Positions 13,030-25,842 of a stretch of 64,000 bases of DNA are shown here, in pieces; the stretch's first letter is position 1, and each line of letters opens with the position of its first letter. Origin of the DNA: Polyodon spathula. Taxonomy: Eukaryota; Chordata; Actinopteri; Acipenseriformes; Polyodontidae. The translations under genes and the position numbers were made by a program. Under the pieces are notes generated by a model that searched no databases, was not told the DNA's origin, and was given only the letters and a program-made list of their open reading frames with translations. The stretch is from the NCBI RefSeq assembly GCF_017654505.1, contig NC_054558.1, positions 14,127,628 to 14,191,627 of the forward strand. Direction: 5' to 3'.

Positions 13030-13310
13030 TGGCTGCTGACTGTCTACCTGATTGCATTTCACCCTGGTGTGGGTCATGTTCTCCTGGTATACCCTAATTC
13101 CCATGACAACTCTGGAAGGAAGAACAATTGACACTCAAGTTCACTCAAAAATGTGGATGGCTATGGCTGCTTTCAAGATAATAATGCACCCATCCACTGT
13201 GCCAAAATTGTGTGTGAATGATTTGAGGAGCATGACAAGAGACTTCAGCTCTCTTCCACGACCTTCTCAATCCCTGAATCCAATTGAGCAAGTTGGTTAT
13301 TAACTAGAAT
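13030..13310 (+). mobile_element. Tc1/mariner-like relic (DDE fragment)
   Basis: A decayed transposase core is legible: FQDNNAPIHCAKIV around 13174-13215 corresponds to the QDNAPxHxA block with the second catalytic Asp. SLNPIEQ near 13273-13293 corresponds to DLNPIEHLW with the Glu. Frames change between them. It is related to the copies near 32.7 kb and 36.0 kb, which share text such as TTCAAGAT.ATAATGCACCC. Ends not determined. Confidence 0.55.
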
Positions 13311-15665
13311 AATGCATTAATTGTCATTATTCTCTTCTTACCTCTTTGCATCATGCATGAACTATTTAATGAATTATTATCCCCTGATACACCTTCCAGC
13401 AGCTTATGGAATTCAGGCTATGATCAGGCAAACAATGGCCCAAACCGATGTAAGATACAGGTCCAATTAAGGACCAGGAATCTCTCTAGTATATGTACAG
13501 TATGTTTATTAAAAAGTGTAAAATGCCAGGAAGGTGCTGTTTCTTTTATCATTTATATGATTTATTTATAGAGAAAATAGATAACATAAATCTACATATT
13601 AGCATAAATATCTGTACCATTCATAGACTGCAAATATCTTAAAAGCTAAGGGAGGAGTATAAAGCATTTAGAGTTAGTTGTGGATTCTAATCACTATAGA
13701 TGTATAACATTAATGGTTTGAAAATAAAGTACTAAGACCTTGTTAAATCTGACCCGCTAGTTCAATTTTAACACCTTTATTTTTAAAGTACAGACAGACA
13801 AACAAATATAGATAAACTACCAGTAAAATGTTTTTACATTGTAACAAAAACGCCACAACCAAAGCAGATGGATAAACCTGTGGGTAGACTTGAGCAGCAT
13901 GCATCTCAATCTTTCAAACACTCACAGGAATTCCTTGAGAACAGCTCAGAGCATCTGGAAAGGGTAAAAGTTCATCTCCTTGTTTCTGAAACTTCAGGAA
14001 TAACCCCACACCACTGATGAAGACGTTCTTACAACTATCATTTTGACATCCAGTTCAGCCAACCTTGCTAAAATATCTCTCTCCTTTAAAAAGAAATGCA
14101 GATTCTTCACTAAATTGCACGTTGTATAATGCAGTACAAATCCAATCGTTTCCCATGAAACCAAGAAACATTAAAAAGTGTTTTCATCAAACATCAAATG
14201 AATGTATAATTAAACACAATATTACATCGAACAAAGTTATACTTTAAAATATGCTTGTTATCCTAGCTATAGCCTTATTCAATAAACTTTACGGACTGAT
14301 AAAATGTTTTTGAATGGATCTTCTTCTGGAGGCTGATGACTTAACAATACTGACATCAGCATATTTGCCTTTTGACCAGAGAGCTTGCTGCTTGGTTGAA
14401 TGGCAAGACATCTGTTTTTGAACCGTGAGGTTTGCCGTTCAGGTCTAGCCCTTGCCTCTCCTTTAAATTCAATGGACTGAAATGCTAAGTCAATACATAG
14501 GGTTGATTAAGACTGTTGATGGCAGTTCATGAAACTTTTTTAATCCTTTTAGAGAGGGTGTGTTTAATTCTCATTATTCACAATGCCATTTGACCTAATA
14601 TATTAATAAACAGATTAAACTTTCTAAATATGTAATGAAGTGTGGTATTTGCAAAATATCCATATCCGCAATTAAAGAGTGTCTGTAGCTCGGGCATCTT
14701 CATAATTGAGTAGTGATCACACAGTAACTGAAAGACTCATCATATCTTTATTAAATTAAGTTTATCAGCTTATAGCCAAATGCAATCCGAACTACAGTCT
14801 AGGAGTGTGTAATGAAAGTATATTAAAGACTGATGCAAAATCCAGGTAGTTCTGATGTTCAGCACATAGAGTGTGACAGGCGAGTGAATGGATGAGGATC
14901 CCTGTTTTCATGGGCACCGATCTCTGCTGTAAGGTGTGGGGGACGAAACGTGTGGCAATTTAGGAAAATAAGGCTTGACGTCATGACACATTCTTATGAA
15001 CACAGATGGCAGGCATTGAAACGGTAGCGATAAGAAATGTTTTTAATGTTAATTCCTGTAATTTCGCCCTGATGCTTAAATTCAATTTGCTACCAACTTC
15101 TTCATTACTTGCATCTGCAGCAGCAGGCTTTTAAGAAGTAGTCAATATAGCTGACCCTGTATTAAAATAAATACATCTACTCTGTCTCCTGCTTTATAGA
15201 GTTCTTCACCACTATGCATAAGTTTCATATGTGTTGTAGCTAGCTAGATAATACAAGTTGGAAACAAGTTGTGTACCGGGTCAGAATTACACTAGTCTCA
15301 GAGAGTACCTTTGCAAAATGATAAGCTACATTTCATCAAAACATTTTTCTATCTTAATTTTGTTTACACTTTACGTTTTTTCACCTGTACCCTTTTGATG
15401 TTTGTTCGTTTGTTTTGCAGGAAGCTTCCCATAACAAAACCAAATTTCCATTTCTAAAATCAAAAACATTATTGTATGCATCAACTTCATCAATGACACG
15501 TGTGCAAGCAATGAGACATGTCAGGTTCACAGGCTTGGACTGGTTCATTGTGTAAAATAAGGAGATGTGGAGAACCTGGTGCGTTCCAGTCCCAACAAAA
15601 CAAGTTAACCATTCTGAATAAAACTGTTTAAAAATATTGTTAAGGGGTCGTAAAATTGTGTGTGT

Positions 15666-15690
15666 GGGGGGGGGGGGGGGGGGGGGGGGG
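15666..15690 (+). repeat. poly(G) tract, 25 G
   Basis: Uninterrupted run of 25 G on the + strand, flanked by TGTGTG. It is an obvious G-quadruplex former and prone to assembly length error. Confidence 0.95.
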
Positions 15691-16483
15691 ACGACAAATA
15701 CATGTACTGTCCTCCCCACTATGAAGAGTGGGTGGGACTTGATCCTCACATCCCCCCTAAGCCTGTTTGTGAATGAGGACCCTAAACAAATGAAGAACAA
15801 ACTAGTTTTCATTATTGATTTGTAATAAGGTAGTTAATGTTAATAAGAGGTAACAATTAAGCTTAGTTTTCATATCGCCAGCTCATGCGCCCCTATGTAT
15901 AAGACTGTAGTTATGTGCTTGTAGTGAGTGAAGACTCACAGGACCCTTCAGACAGGCCTAGTCTCCAGGTCAGTCCCGGCCTCTTTGATCCGCAGTGGAG
16001 AAGATGTGAAGCAGAGGTCACACATTCTCTCAGGGAGACTGTCTTTCCAGACTCTGTTTGTAAGTGTGTCTGCATCTTCAATCACCCAACACCTCTCCCT
16101 CTCTCTGCCACACTCTCTCCCACACACCTCCACACATTGAAGACAAAGGCACATCCCCGACTGGGTAGAATAACCCTAGCGAACACGTGTCTTGGGAAAC
16201 AGTGTCCCATATGAATACAGTGCCGCTAAAATGATTGGGAAAGCTCAGTGGTTTGGTATACTGGATTGTAGTATGAAGCATGGCACCAGGACAAACACAA
16301 ATAAAAACTAGGCTTTATTAGAGTATGTGGAAACTGGTCACATTGCTTTACTTTTTGATCACAGGTGAACATGAAATAAGTCACTTTTAAAATCACAGAG
16401 AAAAATAGCAATCAAACTAACAATAACAATCGTTTCTAGCTAGTCATGTGCTCTACTGTCAAGTAAATTTTGATTAATGCATT

Positions 16484-16548
16484 ATATAACCATGAGAAAA
16501 CTACAACTTTACTATGACAAACCTTTATAAAAGTGTCATCAGGGACGT
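16484..16548 (-). repeat. Fragment of the ACCATAGTAAA palindromic repeat
   Basis: Contains ATAACCATGAGAAAACTACA and TTTACTATGACAAACC.TTATAA, matching the terminal part of the 25922-26100 copy in the same orientation. Degraded. Confidence 0.45.
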
Positions 16549-17609
16549 CATAAAACCTTCCATCGACAGCACAGCACACCAGCCTGTGCCAAATGACTGA
16601 CTGGGTCAGACTGAAAGTGGAAGGAACACATAACCGTCAAGGCACTTGTCATATAATAGCTATATGCAAAGGACACAATCTCTCCCTCGCGTGTATAAAA
16701 ACCTTGGATGTTATACAGTAAGAAAACTGAACTGGTAGTTAGGCTAAATTAAAATATGATCTTGAATTAATAACGTTTAAAACTAATAATAAGATCCAGT
16801 AATGCTTGGTGATATATAGCTCTGGAAATAATCAGGAAAGAGTCAAGAACTTCATGTTGTGCATGCTTATAATTATATCCTTTAATCTAAAGTATGACTG
16901 CTGAACCGACTTCTAGACTATATGTTAGCCTGTCATGAAGACTAAAGGAGAGATAGTTTAACACAGCTGCTGGTAAACTGTGTAGCCTCTATATTGTTTA
17001 GTTTTAATCTGAACATTTGCATGGTACATCCTTAGTTCATACTTCCCTTGAAGTAACAAGAATATGCAGACTTCTAATAACTCGTAAGCAATTTTTTCAA
17101 AGGGCTATCCAGTTGATATCTACACGTTTGATTCAACTGGAAACACACACTCATTAACACCAGGAAAAGAGCGTGACTCCAGCACAAGTTGTCAGAGTGA
17201 AAGGAATTCCAACCATACCTCACATAATTGCAATATTCTCTCGCTCTCTTCTCAACCAAAAAACAAAACTGCTCATCAAAGATTATAAATGCTATGTTTA
17301 TGTAGCATCCTACCCCTTAGCATCTTAACCACTATGCAAAACTATTCTGTGGTAGGGATTCTACAGGGAGCGTTGCATAGGCTCTGGTGCTGTTGCACAT
17401 CAAGAAGGCAAAATCTACACTGACTGAGCGACCTCACTGTGACTCACCTCACTGTGCCTGTTAACTATTTAATTGTTGTGTAACTAGTCCAAAACAAAGA
17501 AAGACAGGGGAACAGTAAACGCGATAGAGCAGCTTGGGTAAGTGAAGCCCCTCATTTGTACACTACTAGCATGGGATGCCAATAGTATAAACCAATACAC
17601 ACTCACAGG

Positions 17610-17675
17610 GCTTCACAATGCTAATATTTTATCATGCTTTAACTATATTTCGTTATGCTTTTACTATGGTAAACT
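17610..17675 (+). repeat. Fragment of the ACCATAGTAAA palindromic repeat
   Basis: Contains ATCATGCTTTAACTATATTT and TATGCTTTTACTATGGTAAA, the right-hand end of the family. Confidence 0.6.
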
Positions 17676-18384
17676 TGGATAACTGTACAGAGACCAGCCT
17701 TGTTTTTTAGACTGTTCATCCTTGTTCTGTCCTGCCAGCAGTAGAGCATGTGAAAGTCAACTCCAAACTGAATACTGTAGCTTTAAGCAATCCCCTAATT
17801 TAAGACGGTGTCATATTTTCAAACAATAAATACACATTTTTCAAGTTCTTGGAGAAGCCTGTCTAATCCCCCGATCTCATTCTTCTGTGAACATAGCAAG
17901 TCATTGAAAACCGTGTGTCAAGGAAAATAACACATTTTGTCAGGTGGAGGTCTGGGTTCAGAAGTTCAGTCCTGGTAAAGTGCAAGTTGTCATCATCTGA
18001 TCGACTGTGGGCTCTTGAACTTAGTCTTCGAATGGGAAAGCGGTAGCAGCTGGTTTAAATGCAGCAACAACCTTTAACCAATAAGTCTTTCTTTCCGTCT
18101 ATACTTGATCTCTTTTGTTTACTTATGCATACCTGTTTACTATAACTTGCTTTGTTTCATGCACATTTAAAAATTGGATCTTTTATCAATCATTTGTGCT
18201 GACTAAAATGATGTGAGGATTTCTATTTATTTGTCTTTTTTTTCTATTTGAAAATCAAACTGGTGTTCAGTTCCAAAGGAAAAGAAAGCATAGGGCCTAA
18301 TTTGAAAATATTTAATAACAGTAAAGGACACGTCCTAAAATATACTGAGCAAAACAAAACTAATATTTCTTAAAATAAAAATAT

Positions 18385-18387
<3 letters not shown>

Positions 18388-18477
<90 letters not shown>
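18388..18477. repeat. (AAT)n microsatellite
   Basis: About 30 AAT units. Confidence 0.97.
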
Positions 18478-18478
<1 letters not shown>

Positions 18479-19169
18479 TAATGTGTCCCTGTCTAGGCCA
18501 GTTCCTTTGAACTCAGTTATAGCCTAGCCCCCCTGTTCTCTTTGTTTCATTGCCCTCTTGCGGTTTGGGGCTTTGAGGAATCCAGGGGGTGATGTGTTAA
18601 CATGACGGATGGTCTGCTTCTTTTTAGTTTTTGTACGAGGAACCACAAGTTCCCCTGATATTGAATGAACATTGACAATTCTCAGGCGCAGCTGGGGACT
18701 CTGTACCCTAAAGCATAGTTTGCCATTTGCCTTTTTTTTGGATGATACCTAACCTTGATGGTATATTTAAAAATAAATTGCCCCAGGAAATAAAGGATTT
18801 AAAAGCAGTCCTTTTCATAATTTCATTGGTGTGTCTCGAAACCATCTTAAACGGCAATGGGAAACCAGCACAACTGCTATGCATTACTCTTGTGACGTTT
18901 TGAGATACTTCCATTTGATTTCTGGCTCATTAGTGCACTCTCTATTGAAGTTTTTTTTTTTTTTTCTTTTGAATGCAGGCCTAATAATATTTAAAGAAAT
19001 ATCCCAAAATGACAAGGTTTGCTACCTAGCCTCATAAATACAGGTCACTTTAAAATATGATGTTAATAAATAAAGTCAGTGTGAATTGCGTGATCGCTAA
19101 ATAAATTGAATTGTCAGCAAAAGCACACACCTGGCGGGAGCGTGATTTCTTCCAGCCAGGATCGTTTCA

Positions 19170-19223
19170 TCACTCAGACTTATACAGCTTGCTGATTTGC
19201 TTCATCTGTTTGATTTGGCGGGC
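19170..19223 (-). CDS. Candidate terminal coding exon of an unidentified gene
   Basis: On the minus strand a strong 3' splice site (a pyrimidine-rich stretch TTTCTTCTTGCTTTACACAG) is followed directly by a short open frame. It encodes ARQIKQMKQISKLYKSE and ends in TGA at 19172-19170. The peptide is lysine- and glutamine-rich and helical in character, as a real C-terminus might be, and it stands in single-copy DNA. A possible poly(A) signal (AATAAA on the minus strand) lies about 0.9 kb downstream near 18233. I do not recognise the protein, and no upstream exon was identified on this strand. A 54-base frame can arise by chance, so this is only a candidate. Confidence 0.25.
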   Translation of the reverse strand, partial: ARQIKQMKQISKLYKSE

Positions 19224-19576
19224 CTGTGTAAAGCAAGAAGAAATATTACATGAATAGAAACTGGATCACAATTTTAAAAGAAAATGATATTGGGTGCAAA
19301 GTTCTCTAATGTAATAGAGTTATACTATTTTAATAGAGTTTTTTTTTATCTGAATACATTTTCATGCCCTTAGGATGGAATCATGAATCATGAAACAGCT
19401 CAAGCAGTTCACACTCACTGTACATGTTGATTAAAATCAGATCATTGGAAATGCAGAACCTTGATCTGGCTTAAAGTGTCCCATAATTATTGGGTCCAGG
19501 GGCAACAATTGAACTGGCTAATATGAAAAATAATTCAATCATTATATAATTACATAGATACACCTTGTATAACAGC

Positions 19577-19577
<1 letters not shown>

Positions 19578-19634
<57 letters not shown>
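19578..19634. repeat. (CA)n microsatellite
   Basis: About 28 CA units. Confidence 0.97.
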
Positions 19635-19635
<1 letters not shown>

Positions 19636-20844
19636 TAAATTATGGGCATTATTTGGTCAACCAGTAGATTAATCCATCTACATTTTTAATAAAAGTAACC
19701 ATCTTATTTTGGCTGTCATGAATAGTAATGCTTAAAAAAAAGAAAAAAACCTATGGAATCTTAAAACAAAAGAATAGCCCAATGAGAATTTGATCTTTTT
19801 AAAGGCATTTATATTAATTTTTTTTATTATTATTTTAGTAAATGTAACTCTAGTAAATGTAATTTTCACACAACAACTGCTGTTTCATACCTCAAAACAC
19901 AAGACAGCTGAGGTGCATTTCCAGTGTCAGTTGTTTCATCACATTACAGCTACATACTTGGCTTCCTGTACTTCTGCTTTTATTGAAACTTGCAGAACCT
20001 GAGACTCTGAAGAGATTAAGTCATTCTGAATCTTGTTCGAGGTACCGAGAATACTGCATTTGTGGTGTATACCCCCCTTTTATTTACAATCTCCAATTTT
20101 TCTGAGAAAGATCTTCTTGAAAATTGTTTAGTAACCAAATTGACTATCATGTCCCCATTGTCTGAATTGTAAAAAGCAATTTGAAATATTACTTTGAAGT
20201 TCTCAATATGATTCTCAATTATGGTCTGTATAATAAGCAATATCGTGCATAATTCAGCTATTCTTACATTGACTACCCTAGCATATTTATGTCCCGCCTC
20301 TGCTCACTAATGACTGGACAGCTGCAAAACCAGGGCAGATCTTTGATTTTCCCAATGGTCAAAGGCTGTAAAAAAATCACCAGCAATTACTTTGTTGTGG
20401 AAACTACAAATTTCAACTCAAACTTTTTATAGTTGGCGCAACTTTTAATGTGACTACAAAGTTCCTATTATTTACATGGAATTTCGTTCCAAAATAATGC
20501 TGAAAAATAAACGATACAGAAAAGTAAATGTCACTCTCACATTGTCTTTTTCTAGTGGGGCATTGGTATGCCTTGTCATCCATTCTACCCAATCAGCGAT
20601 CTTCTGACAGATGAATGGAACAGTGGACCAATCAGCACATAAGGGTTCCCATTTTTATGAATGAGAATCCTAAAATTAGCTGTTAAACAAAAAGAACAAA
20701 AAAGAAATACACAAAGATTTTATAAGATTTGTATCACATGTTTATTCCAAATATAACACACACAGGGATTCAAACTTAAAATATATATTTTCATTTAAAA
20801 AAGCGGTATTCCTTTGCCAATTTATTCTAGATATTGACATTTTG

Positions 20845-21311
20845 TGTGACAGACAGAGCCGTGTCACTGGTTCTTGCACGGATGTGTGCCACTAGGACAT
20901 GTAACAGAACAAGTCTTGCTAGGCAACCAATTGAGCGGTTAGGCTCACCTGTCGCTGAGCTGATGGAAGGACTGTTGCAATGACCTGGAGTCGCTGGGAG
21001 GTGGGGACTTCAGGAGCAACATCAGTAGGTTAATTTAGGTAATGAAACCAAACAGTATAGAGAGGGTTGTCTTAGTGTAGTAGGTTCCTGGAGCGGGATG
21101 TCTCTTTTAATGAGGATAGCGCTCACCTTCTGTGGCAAACCTTTATTTTTTAGCTAAGTTTTGTTTTCTTTATTAAATCTGACACTAGGGCTGGTACCCT
21201 AGTGGCAGCACATGTGTGTGTTAATAAAATCTATGCGCCTATGTGACGTGTCAACACCCAATGCTCTGTGTCTGCCTTGTAATTATTCAGTGATGACCCA
21301 CACATGTAACA
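20845..21311 (+). mobile_element. Probable solo LTR
   Basis: The segment starts TGTGACAGACAG and ends CACACATGTAACA, giving the TG...CA ends and near-inverted terminal heptamers (TGTGACA / TGTAACA) of an LTR. It is GC-richer than its flanks. AATAAA lies about 90 bases before the 3' end, where LTRs carry their polyadenylation signal. No internal gag or pol sequence and no clear target-site duplication are seen. The LTR class is unknown. Confidence 0.45.
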
Positions 21312-21799
21312 GGGTGTTCTTTTTTCGTTTTTTATTATACAACCTCATCATAAGCTCCTTGGATTTGTACTCTACACTTTTGACTATATGCCAAGTATTC
21401 TGTGTGCCTTTTAAATTGTTGTCTTGTACAGCACCAGGGACTTTCTCTTGACGGGTCTTTTCTTGTTCTATACCACCCATTTGGTATTTGAACCTACACA
21501 TTTCTGACTGGAATGTAACACTTTACAATGGGAAGTGTCCTGCATTTAATTAAATCCTCTGTGTTGGTGAAGAGGTTTAACTAGAGAGAGATGTCACTAA
21601 ACCTTGAACGGACTTGCTTATCTAGTCTGTTTGCTTACTTCATGTGTGAGTTTTAGCCCTTAGCAGTAAATAGTTGTTTGTAAAGATGAGCCAGTTGGCA
21701 AATACTATTTATCATCCAGTTTGTTAAAAGCATAAATTAAAACAAAGTGCAATGTATAGCAATCTGAAATCTTGGAACTGTACAATGTGAGTGGGGCTT

Positions 21800-21960
21800 A
21801 TAGTCTGTCATTACAATTTGGTGTTGGAAGTAAGACGCTTGACACAATAATGTGGCAGATCATATTTATAGCAGCATCAGAGCAGGAATTGCCATCTGGC
21901 ACCAAAGCAATGACAGTTAAACAGAGTTTGCGTGCATGTATCAAACGGTACAACTTGTTG
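21800..21960 (-). pseudogene. Possible PIF/Harbinger transposase fragment
   Basis: A minus-strand frame contains KLYRLIHARKLCLTVIALVP and DGNSCSDAAINMICHIIVSS. This resembles the 'PxExLxVTLRxLATGxSxxSL' helix-turn-helix start of PIF-type transposases (KLCLT, then an aliphatic block, then GNS.SD). No DDE block follows and the upstream sequence is out of frame. It could be coincidence. Confidence 0.25.
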
Positions 21961-22289
21961 GGCCCTTTTGCCTGATTGAAACAATGATAATTGGGTTCCT
22001 GTTCTGGTTCAACCATCTGTTTTCAAGAGTGGAGCAATTTAAAATGAAGGAAACCAGAAAGTGGTAGGGAGTCTGGTTCTAGTGAATTTCAAGTGTAAAA
22101 GTCTTTTGGTGTCTAACTATTTCATTGATGTTTCTCATATACATTTCTAACTGGGAATACAGTGTATCATTTCTTAAGAAGGTGCAAAGGTTTCAGTGCA
22201 GTGGAAAACACAAAAAGCTGTACAGTTACTAAAATACACACCCTGAGCATTATAAATTAGAGGTATGACGAAAAAGTTAATGATGTATA

Positions 22290-22760
22290 TCATTTATTTA
22301 TTTTATTTTTTATTGTATTTGTATAGCGCCTTTCATACGATAATATCTCAAAGAGCTTTACAGACAGTATGCATCATTATCATCAAAAAAAAATCTAAAA
22401 ACAAACAAACAGTAAAACTACAAAATGAACAACATACAACTGTATTAATTATAGCAATAAATAACATAGTAAACATCTAGATGAGACAATTATAAAAACA
22501 CATGGTATAAGTTAAAAAAATACAAGGAAATAAATAAGAATGCTAGATACAACACAAAATTTAGCAGATAATAATAGTTACCAGCAACTTTATATTAAAG
22601 TTGGGTTAAAAAAGCTCATCTATAAAAGTGAGTCTTTAATCTTGATTTCAAAATACTGACCGATGCAGCGCAGAGAAGGAGGCAAAGAGCTCCTCAGTCT
22701 GGGTGCATTACAGTTAAACGCTCTTTCACCTTCTCTCCTTTTCAATTTTATCAACAGTAT
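22290..22760. repeat. Dispersed repeat with 'TATAGCGCCTTTCA' head
   Basis: The segment has TTGTATTTGTATAGCGCCTT and AAGAGCTTTACAGACAG at one end and GAGCTCCTCAGTCTGGGTGC and TTAAACGCTCTTTCACC at the other. From memory, this matches an interspersed sequence common in fish genomes (a 'GCGCTTTACA... GGCTCTGTCACC' type). Class uncertain, degraded copy. Confidence 0.5.
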
Positions 22761-24137
22761 GTATAGAGTAGTCTTGAATAAGAAATGGCAAGAGATAGTT
22801 TAATGAAAATTGTATAATTGGTATTTAAGACCTAGATGTCACTGGGTAATGTGTTGGTATCATGACAGGTATATTACAATATTACAATGACTGATTTACA
22901 ATACGGTTAACACCATCTTATGTTCTCAAGATGTGTCACATACAGATGGATGGAGACAAAGAAACACCTCCATAGTTCCCAATAAGTTATGCTAAATAAT
23001 GTTAAAAAGGCATGCTAAGTTTGCACCATTGTTTTTTCTAAAACGGAACTAGCAAGAACCAACACAAGTCATATAGTTACAAAACCACCATGATCAATTA
23101 CCTGAGCATGATCTGAACACATTCACAGCAAAGAAGATGAATAAAGTACCCGCTATGCCATCTAACCCCTACACCATACTGGTAATAGTTATGCACACTC
23201 TCAGCAAAGAAATACAGTCATCCAACTAACCTCACATGAATCATGACAATTACTTGCCATCATTAGAAAGAACAGAACAATAAAACCAAGCAATTTATAA
23301 CCTGACTGGGCAGTATTCAAAACGCCTGTGTTATTACTCATATTCTGAAAGCACGAACATGTGCACTTGTATGCTACTGATAGCTTAGACTGTTATTCTA
23401 ACACATGCTAAGATCTAACAGTGATGTAAGGAAACCCAGGAAACAACAGACAACCAATCTTTGGATAGAACAGACCCATGTGTGTCTCAGGGGGCAGGTA
23501 GGTTGGAGTGAATTCAGTTTGTTTTAAGAAGTGGTGTGTTGTCCTTGTCAATCCAGCGCTGGTAGAAAGCAGCTGACAGATTCTGAGCACCTTCAGGGAT
23601 TCACATGTGTGATCAGCCCCATCTCTTCTGAAATAAGATCACTATGCAATCTCAAAGTGGGAAACACACTGCAGAACTTACCTGAAGCATTATGTATTTT
23701 AAATAACTGCATATCCCTAAAACAGTATGTATAGAAATAGAATACATACAAGAATAATGATGAAAACATTAAATGTCTGGATAACGGAAATGGAAAGACA
23801 TGGATAACGGCATTAACTTTACAATGTGTTCTAACTTAAAACATGATTTATATGAGGAATATGGCACACCACAACTAAGTATAATAAGGCTGTAATTATA
23901 TCAAGTGTTTCTGGTGCTATATTAATCATGAGAGCACTGTCACCAGGGTGATGGAAAACCATTGACCTGAAATTAAGAAAAGTTTTTGTCAGCAACTTTA
24001 AGATGTAATAGATTCAGTATGCTTTTTTAATTAACGCTCATTAGACATTTTTCTGTAATACTCAAATGCAATATGCATGTTGAGAAGAGTGCACTGATAT
24101 GAATTTGAAAAAAGCTAAAGATAACATTTAGACAGAA

Positions 24138-24141
<4 letters not shown>

Positions 24142-24220
<79 letters not shown>
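24142..24220. repeat. (TA)n microsatellite at left end of Tc1 element
   Basis: About 39 TA units ending exactly at the transposon's terminal CAGCTCTGG. Confidence 0.97.
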
Positions 24221-24221
<1 letters not shown>

Positions 24222-24224
<3 letters not shown>

Positions 24225-25841
24225 CTCTGGAAAAAATTAAGAGACCACTGCAAATTTTTCAGCATCTCTACATGTATGGCAGCCATTCCATTCCAGTGTC
24301 TGTTGAATTCTAACACAAGCACACGTCATTCTACTGAATGAGGTACTGATTAGGGGATCACCTGAACCAAATCTTATTTAAAGAGGAAAGGTATAAAAGC
24401 CACTCCTGTGATCATCACTATCCTCTTGCAATAGGACCAGCTGGATGGCAAAACAGTGCTAGCAGTACCTCAAAAGTAATTGGAATAAAAAAATAACTAT
24501 TGACCATGCCCAAAGAGTTGAAAAGGAAAGTTGTGAGTGAGGAAAAGAAGGGTTCAATTCTGGCTTTACTGGCAGAGGGATACAGTGAGCATCGGGTTGC
24601 TTCCATCCTTAAAATTTCAAAGACGGCGGTTCATAAGAACAAGGTCAAGCAGCATACATTGGGAACAACAAAGCTACAGACCGGCAGTCGGCGAAAACGA
24701 CTCTCCACTGACCGGGATGACCTCCAACTCATTCGAATGTCACTTAGCAACCATAGGATGACATCAAGTGACCTACAAAAAGAAAGGCAAACGGCAGCAG
24801 GGGTGAAGTGCACGGCGAGGACGGTTCGAAACAGGCTCCTAGGGGCAGGGCTGAAGTCGTGCAAAGCTAGAAAAAATCCCTTCATAAATGAGAAGCAAAG
24901 AGGAGCCAGGCTGAGGTTTGCAAAAGACCATAAGGATTGGACTGTAGATGACTGGAGTAAGGTCATCTTCTCTGATGAGTCCAATTTTCAGCTTTGCCCA
25001 ACATCTGGTCGTCTAATGGTTAGACAGAGACCTGGAAAGGCCTACAAGCCAGTGTCTCGCACCCACTGTGAAATGTGGTGGAGGATCGGTGATGATCTGG
25101 AGGTGCTTCAGCAAGACTGGAATCGGGCAGATTTGTCTTTGTGAAGGACGCATGAATCAAGCCAAGTACAAGGTTGTCCTGGAAGAAAACTTGCTTCCTT
25201 TACTCTGACAATGTTTCCCAGCTCTGAGGATTGGTTTTTCCAGCAGGACAATGCTCCATGCCACACAGCCAGATCAATCAAGGTGTGGATGGAGGACCAC
25301 CAGATCAAGACCCTGTCATGGCCAGCCCAATCTTCAGACCTGAACCCCATTGAAAACCTCTGGAATGTGATCAAGAGGAAAATGGATGGTCACAAGCCAT
25401 CAAACAAAGTCAAGCTGCTTGAATTTTTGCGCCAGGAGTGGCATAAAGTCACCCAACATCAATGTGAAAGACTGGTGGAGAGCATGCCAAGACGCATGAA
25501 AGCTGTAATTGAAAATCAGGGTTATTCCACCAAATATTGATTTCTGAATTCTTCCTAAGTTAAAACATTAGTATTGTGTTGTTTAAAAATGAATATGAAC
25601 TTATTTTCTTTGCATTATTCAAGGTCTGACAATACTGCATCTTTTTTGTTATTTTGACCAGTTGTCATTTTCTGCAAATAAATGCTCTAAATGACAATAT
25701 TTTTATTTGGAATTTGGGAGAAATGTTGTCAGTAGTTTATAGAATAAAACAAAAATGTTCATTTTACCCAAACACATACCTATAAATAGTAAAACCAGAG
25801 AAACTGATAATTTTGCAGTGGTCTCTTAATTTTTTCCAGAG

Positions 25842-25842
<1 letters not shown>
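24222..25842 (+). mobile_element. Tc1-like transposon, nearly intact
   Basis: About 1.62 kb. The left end CAGCTCTGGAAAAAATTAAG and AGACCACTGCAAA is mirrored at the right end (reverse complement AGCTCTGGAAAAAATTAAGA then GACCACTGCAAA), giving near-perfect terminal inverted repeats. Both ends abut (TA)n, consistent with Tc1 insertion at TA. The interior carries one transposase gene on +. From memory, this is a Tc1 family widespread in fishes and reported to have moved between fishes and lampreys. Confidence 0.95.
24506..25540 (+). pseudogene. Tc1 transposase, two single-base deletions
   Basis: DD34E transposase that would cut and paste the element. The ATG at 24506 gives MPKELKRKVVSEEKK. An N-terminal helix-turn-helix pair follows (GSILALLAEGYSEHRVASIL and KISKTAVHKNK). 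The catalytic core begins at DDWSKVIFSDESNFQL, with the first Asp near 24974. Near 25066-25080 one base is lost (THCEMWWRIGDD replaces the expected VK.GGGSVMIW). The correct continuation GGGSVMIWRCFSKTGIGQIC is readable one frame over, to a TGA at 25205-25207 caused by a second one-base loss. The frame then resumes at 25211: QQDNAPCHTARSIKVW holds the second Asp near 25247, and [17 protein letters not shown] holds the Glu 35 residues later, which gives DD34E. The C-terminus NQGYSTKY is complete. All catalytic residues are kept; only the two frameshifts break it. Confidence 0.95.

Larger units (their letters stand above)
13311..20844. other. Long unique stretch, no confident gene
   Basis: Mostly single-copy DNA. 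It holds the G-tract, two MITE fragments, an (AAT)n and a (CA)n tract and one candidate terminal exon (19170-19223), all listed separately. A short tRNA-like patch at 14385-14455 could be a SINE head but is too degraded to call. Confidence 0.45.
21312..24141. other. Mostly unique stretch, no host gene seen
   Basis: Contains a weak PIF-like relic and one dispersed repeat, both listed separately. The remainder (22770-24141) is AT-rich and carries no recognisable frame. Confidence 0.45.

Noticed and set aside
14385..14455. Possible tRNA gene or SINE head
   Set aside because: Only loose A- and B-box resemblance; no cloverleaf can be drawn with confidence.
24537..25374. Overlapping frames on both strands inside the 24-kb Tc1 element
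   Set aside because: They are shadows of the transposase read in other frames; the real frame carries the HTH and DD34E motifs.
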